Below are positions 12,700-12,901 of a DNA stretch of 12,901 bases, one piece after another (position 1 is the stretch's first letter; every line of letters begins with the position of its first letter). Source of the stretch: Nitrospirota bacterium (GTDB lineage Bacteria > Nitrospirota > CAKKRA01 > 9FT-COMBO-42-15); the NCBI GenBank assembly GCA_016214425.1, contig JACRON010000112.1, positions 1 through 12,901 on the forward strand, written 5' to 3'. Both the position numbers and the translations under genes were made by a program. The notes below the pieces were generated by a model that saw only the letters and a program-made list of their open reading frames with translations, was not told the origin of the DNA and made no database searches.

Positions 12700-12901
12700 T
12701 TATTCCCCATTTGTGTTTAACAGCTTAAACCACATATAGATATATTGAGCGCCTGAAACAATGGTAAAACCTATCATTATCCACATTATGGGATTGAGGG
12801 TGTTTACACTTTTTCCAATTACTATAAATAATAATAAAAGGCCTATATAAAGTATCTGAAATAGCGTAGTTGCCTTGCCTGTAAATGACGGTGATACATT
12901 C
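12700..12901 (-). CDS. CDP-alcohol phosphatidyltransferase (PgsA-like), C-terminal part
   Basis: The minus-strand frame is open from the right edge to TAA (complement of 12700-12702), giving 66 residues with no start in the window. It reads NVSPSFTGKATTLFQILYIG, then two hydrophobic stretches (LLLLFIVIG and PIMWIMIGFTIVSGAQYIYMW). The P-S-x-x-GK-x-TT-x-x-QI pattern followed by a final membrane helix with SG..YI is typical of the C-terminal third of CDP-alcohol phosphatidyltransferases such as phosphatidylglycerophosphate synthase. The catalytic DG...AR...G...D...D motif would lie outside the window, so the exact substrate is open. Its stop codon directly abuts that of the HD-GYP gene (12697-12699), with no intergenic space. 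Confidence 0.72.
   Translation of the reverse strand, partial: NVSPSFTGKATTLFQILYIGLLLLFIVIGKSVNTLNPIMWIMIGFTIVSGAQYIYMWFKLLNTNGE

Noticed and set aside
1..12901. CRISPR array, tRNA, rRNA, transposase or phage genes
   Set aside because: None seen; the repeats present are isolated palindromes and intragenic protein repeats, without regular spacers.

Overview
The window looks like a chromosomal segment from a motile, free-living Gram-negative-type bacterium with a moderately AT-rich genome (roughly 40% GC by eye, not computed). It is dense in signal-transduction genes. Sigma-54 regulation, HD-GYP proteins, very long chemoreceptors and GTAGGGG-type palindromic repeats that can be read through as the peptide VGAGLKPAPT together suggest the Nitrospirota or the former Deltaproteobacteria. 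That taxonomic guess is inference from style, not from a marker gene.

Layout. Positions 1-1016 hold the C-terminal part of a sigma-54 enhancer-binding protein (AAA+ domain plus Fis-type HTH) that enters from the left edge. Two parallel two-gene modules follow, each with a sigma-70-like promoter (TTGACA, 16-nt A-rich spacer, TATAYT), an exported protein and a chemoreceptor. Module 1 (1045-4076) is a PhnD-like periplasmic binding protein overlapping or abutting MCP1. Module 2 (4545-7425) is a periplasmic rhodanese plus MCP2. The signalling domains of the two MCPs are close paralogues without indels over about 413 residues. Between the modules lies a compact unit (4117-4526): two helically phased upstream sites, a near-consensus sigma-54 promoter, a Shine-Dalgarno sequence with a 46-codon ORF, and an intrinsic terminator.

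Positions 7423-7546 form a nested inverted-repeat/terminator element between convergent genes. Its 17-bp arms contain both stop codons. Leftward from 8784 to 7544 is rimO, broken by an internal deletion and frameshift and carrying two palindromic repeats translated in frame. Divergent from rimO, a second sigma-54 promoter (8938-8954) precedes an overlapping gene pair: a 3xGAF-PAS protein with a HisKA phosphoacceptor domain but no ATPase domain, and a receiver-GAF-HD-GYP response regulator, a probable c-di-GMP phosphodiesterase. The right edge carries the C-terminal part of a leftward CDP-alcohol phosphatidyltransferase (PgsA-like) whose stop codon directly abuts that of the HD-GYP gene.

How it may work together (inference): the MCPs would sense ligands directly or through their exported partners and feed a CheA pathway. 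The kinase-like protein and the HD-GYP regulator would adjust c-di-GMP and so the motile/sessile choice. Sigma-54 and an enhancer-binding protein, possibly the one at the left edge, could tie the small transcript and the HD-GYP operon together. The least ordinary items are the sigma-54-driven small transcription unit, the ATPase-less kinase paired with an HD-GYP regulator, and the palindromes inside rimO.
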